Assembly: GCF_002310495.1 (NCBI RefSeq)
Contig: NZ_CP023344.1
Span: 2,170,001-2,234,000, forward strand
Length of the DNA stretch: 64,000 nt
Reading direction: 5' to 3'
DNA from: Nibricoccus aquaticus
GTDB lineage: Bacteria; Verrucomicrobiota; Verrucomicrobiia; Opitutales; Opitutaceae
The notes beneath the pieces are model-generated. The model was not told the origin of the DNA. It worked only from the letters and a program-made list of their open reading frames with translations, and did not search any database. Made by a program: the position numbers and the translations under genes. This document shows positions 61,790-64,000 of this stretch, in pieces (within the stretch, counting starts at the first letter, position 1; the number at the start of each line of letters is the position of its first letter).

Positions 61790-63394
61790 TCACTCCCCGT
61801 CGCCATCGCCTTCGATCGTTTCGCCTTGGGCGCGGTATTCGTTCAGTTTGTTGCGCAAAGTGCGGATGCTGATTTTGAGCATCTCTGCGGTCTTGGTGCG
61901 GTTGCCGTTGGTCGCGCGCAGTGCGCTGAGGATGGCCTGCTTTTCCATTTCCTCGAGGGGGATGATCGGTGCGGGAGCTGGCGCGGCGCTGGCGGTTTCT
62001 GGAGCGGCGGGGGCGACTGGGAAAGAAGGCGGCGTGGCGGTCGGCACCATCGGGGGCGTCGAAAAGTTGAGCGGAGGCGTGGTGCCGTGCGACGGGGTGG
62101 GGAAAGGCGGGACCGTCGGTGCGGCGGTGGGCGCGGGGGCGTTGAAAATCGGGAGTGGCTCGGGCATCGGCGGGCTCGAGGAGGCCGAGGCGGAAACGGG
62201 GATGGCGGCTCCGACCATGCTGCGGCCAGCGAGCGATGGGAGGCCAAGGGCGGCGGTGGAGATGGGGCGGCCGGTTTCGGAGAGGATCACCGCGCGCTCG
62301 ATGGTGTTCTGGAGTTCGCGGACGTTACCGGGCCATGGATACGTGGTGAGAGCGGTGACGGCGGTTTCGGAGAAGCCGGGAATTTTCAGGCCGTGCTTGC
62401 GGGCGCAGCGGCGGAGGAATGCTTCGGCGAGGATGACGATGTCTTCGGCTCGTTCGCGGAGTGGCGGTACTTGGACGGGGAATACGTTGAGGCGGTAGTA
62501 GAGGTCGGAGCGGAAGTGGCCCTTTTCCACGAAGTGCATGAGGTCGCGGTTGGAGGTGGCGAGGAGGCGGACGTTGACCTTGATGGTCTTGGTGCCGCCG
62601 ACGCGCTCGAACTCGCGTTCCTGGAGGACGCGGAGGAGTTTGGCCTGGAGGTTGGGCGGGATCTCGGAGACTTCGTCGAGGAGGAGGGTGCCGCGGTTGG
62701 CGAGTTCGAAGCGGCCTTCGCGGCGGTCGGTAGCGCCGGTGAAGGAGCCTTTCTCGTGGCCGAAGAGTTCGCTCTCGATGAGGTTTTCCGAGAGGGCGGC
62801 GCAGTTGATTTTGATGTAGGGCTCGTTGCGGCGCGGGGAGTGGCGGTAGAGCTCGCGGGCGATCATCTCTTTGCCGGTGCCGTTTTCGCCGGTGATGAGG
62901 ACGGTGGCATCGGTCGGGGCAACGCGGTCCACGAGCTGGCGGAGGCGCTGCATGGCGGGGCCTTTGCCGAGGAGATCGCCTTCGCCGCCGTCCTGCTCGC
63001 TAAAGTAGCGGTTCACTTTGACGAGCTGGCGGTAGGAGTCGGCTTTCTTGAGGATGATCTCAATCTGGCCGGGAGAGAAGGGCTTGATGAGGTAGTCGAA
63101 GGCACCGGCTCTCATGCAGGAGACGGCGCTTTCGATGGTGCCGTGGCCGGTCATCATGACGACAAGCGGGCGGTCTGGGAGGGTGCTGACGCGTTCGAGG
63201 AATTGCTGGCCGTCGCCGTCGGGGAGGCGGACGTCGAGCATGATGAGGTCGAAGGTTTCCTTCGCGAGGACCGCCTCGGCCTGGGCGATGGAGCTGGCGA
63301 TGGTGACCGTGAATTTTTTGCGCTTAAAGAGCTCGTCGAGGACTTTCTGGATGAGGGGTTCGTCGTCGAGAACGAGGATTCTTTCGAGTGACAT
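61790..63394 (-). CDS. Sigma54-dependent response regulator (NtrC family)
   Basis: A 534-residue transcription activator. Receiver 1-120 with Asp 54 (LIMLDVRLPDG) and MMTGHGT; AAA+ domain about 140-370 with Walker A GENGTGKEM, the sigma54-contact loop GSFTGA (usually GAFTGA), Walker B GTLLLDEVSEIP, and YPWPGNVRELQNTIERAV. A Pro/Ala-rich linker of about 90 residues leads to the C-terminal Fis-type helix-turn-helix (ALRATNGNRTKTAEMLKISI). No histidine kinase is adjacent. The ATG at 63394 (MSLERILVLDD) is used. Confidence 0.93.
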   Translation of the reverse strand: MSLERILVLDDEPLIQKVLDELFKRKKFTVTIASSIAQAEAVLAKETFDLIMLDVRLPDGDGQQFLERVSTLPDRPLVVMMTGHGTIESAVSCMRAGAFDYLIKPFSPGQIEIILKKADSYRQLVKVNRYFSEQDGGEGDLLGKGPAMQRLRQLVDRVAPTDATVLITGENGTGKEMIARELYRHSPRRNEPYIKINCAALSENLIESELFGHEKGSFTGATDRREGRFELANRGTLLLDEVSEIPPNLQAKLLRVLQEREFERVGGTKTIKVNVRLLATSNRDLMHFVEKGHFRSDLYYRLNVFPVQVPPLRERAEDIVILAEAFLRRCARKHGLKIPGFSETAVTALTTYPWPGNVRELQNTIERAVILSETGRPISTAALGLPSLAGRSMVGAAIPVSASASSSPPMPEPLPIFNAPAPTAAPTVPPFPTPSHGTTPPLNFSTPPMVPTATPPSFPVAPAAPETASAAPAPAPIIPLEEMEKQAILSALRATNGNRTKTAEMLKISIRTLRNKLNEYRAQGETIEGDGDGE

Positions 63395-63752
63395 GGGTCG
63401 TGAGGCGCGGGGGCTGCGGCGAACGAGGAGATGGGCGGGCGTTTGTCGGCCTGTCGCGAGACGGGCGATGAAGGCGCCGAGGCCCCGGCCTCCTCTGTCG
63501 CAGCCGGGAAAGGGTGGTGGCGGTGCGAACAATTGGCGGCGAGACGGGTTTGGCAATCGCGCAAAATGGTTCAGCGGAAGAAGTCGGGTGCGGAGCGTTC
63601 GTGTGAGCGCGATTCATGCGAGGAGGCATCGAACGGTAAGACGGCAAATTGGGGTGAATCAGGGAAACCCCTATGGTTTGGGCTGCAAGGCTCCTGCAAT
63701 ATGACGGCTCTACTTCTTGCACTAGTTTTATCCCACCCACACCAAACATCCC
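63395..63752. other. Intergenic region, no gene seen
   Basis: A 358-base stretch between the start of the sigma54 activator (minus) and the PEP-CTERM-like gene (plus), which must hold both promoters. Nothing more definite can be pointed out; a weak hairpin at about 63,664-63,683 is not convincing. Confidence 0.4.
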
Positions 63753-64000
63753 ATGACCACGATCTCTTCCCTCAAGTGCGGCCTGTTCGCATTGGCAGCC
63801 GGCCTGATGGCTACTTCGGCCTCGGCGCAACTCATCACGACCCTCACGAGCACCTCACAGGGCTGGTACAACAGCGATGGCGATACCAGCCTACCTACGG
63901 GTAATTATTTGGTAGGTTCGGTCGAGGGCGTTTCCTTCAATAACTTTTTCGTTTTCGACCGTTCAGCCGATCCGTTGCTGGCGTCGGTAGAGATTCGCAA
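63753..64000 (+). CDS. PEP-CTERM-like exported protein, N-terminal fragment
   Basis: The first 82 codons are in the window. A signal peptide (CGLFALAAGLMATSASA) is followed by TLTSTSQGWYNSDGDTS, TGNYLVGSVEGVSFNNFFVF and DRSADPLLASVEIR. The order GWY, NY.VG, N.FVFD and a strand is typical of PEP-CTERM exported proteins. The sorting signal, if any, is beyond the window. ATG is preceded by aaacatccc. Confidence 0.7.
   Translation, partial: MTTISSLKCGLFALAAGLMATSASAQLITTLTSTSQGWYNSDGDTSLPTGNYLVGSVEGVSFNNFFVFDRSADPLLASVEIR

Overview
The window is a GC-rich chromosomal segment, probably from a member of the Verrucomicrobiota close to the Opitutaceae. This assignment is inferred from protein content: DUF5069, DUF4412, DUF3142, a TIGR02597-like protein, PEP-CTERM proteins and a TorF-type porin, with GC-rich codon use. 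I ran no phylogeny. No rRNA, tRNA, CRISPR array, integrase or transposase was found.

Layout. 0-8 kb: the 3' end of feoB with its small Cys-rich partner, an O-antigen-ligase-like membrane protein, DUF5069 and DUF4412 proteins, then a minus-strand block (lipoate-ligase family protein, sugar-nucleotide reductase, transaldolase, CCA-adding enzyme, DUF423). 8-10 kb: TorF porin and rplM-rpsI. 10-20 kb: arginine synthesis genes argC, argJ (inverted), argB, argD, argF and argG, with a DUF3142 gene and a large secreted repeat protein between argD and argF. ArgJ would recycle acetyl groups, so the set reaches argininosuccinate; argH is not here. 20-25 kb: chemoreceptor, TonB-like protein, and a PEP-CTERM/TIGR02597-like operon whose base composition changes abruptly inside genes.

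25-36 kb: a locus for unsaturated uronates from pectin-like polymers (DUF4861, KduI, KduD, a GH105 hydrolase, a beta-helix plus barrel-like protein), interrupted by a large membrane protein resembling STT3. 36-51 kb: signalling and secretion genes: two hybrid histidine kinases, a CheX phosphatase beside a REC-pseudoREC-STAS protein, an unusual Ser/His signal peptidase lipoprotein, a three-gene TPR operon and a 1287-residue secreted metzincin.

51-64 kb: DUF3299 protein, double-ACT protein, tandem HDOD proteins, CDF transporter, GTP-dependent PEP carboxykinase, a MacB/FtsX-type ABC pair, a GH12 glucanase, a sigma54 activator, and the start of another PEP-CTERM-like protein.

Two features run through the window. 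Many genes have a pyrimidine-rich tract, not a Shine-Dalgarno sequence, directly before ATG. Short dispersed repeats (a four-copy palindromic family and heptamer-type repeats) lie mainly between genes from 32 to 58 kb; one lies inside a coding sequence. The most interesting observations are the CheX/STAS pair, a CGTCACG element upstream of argC, argF and argJ, the composition breakpoints at 23.5-24.7 kb, and these repeats.
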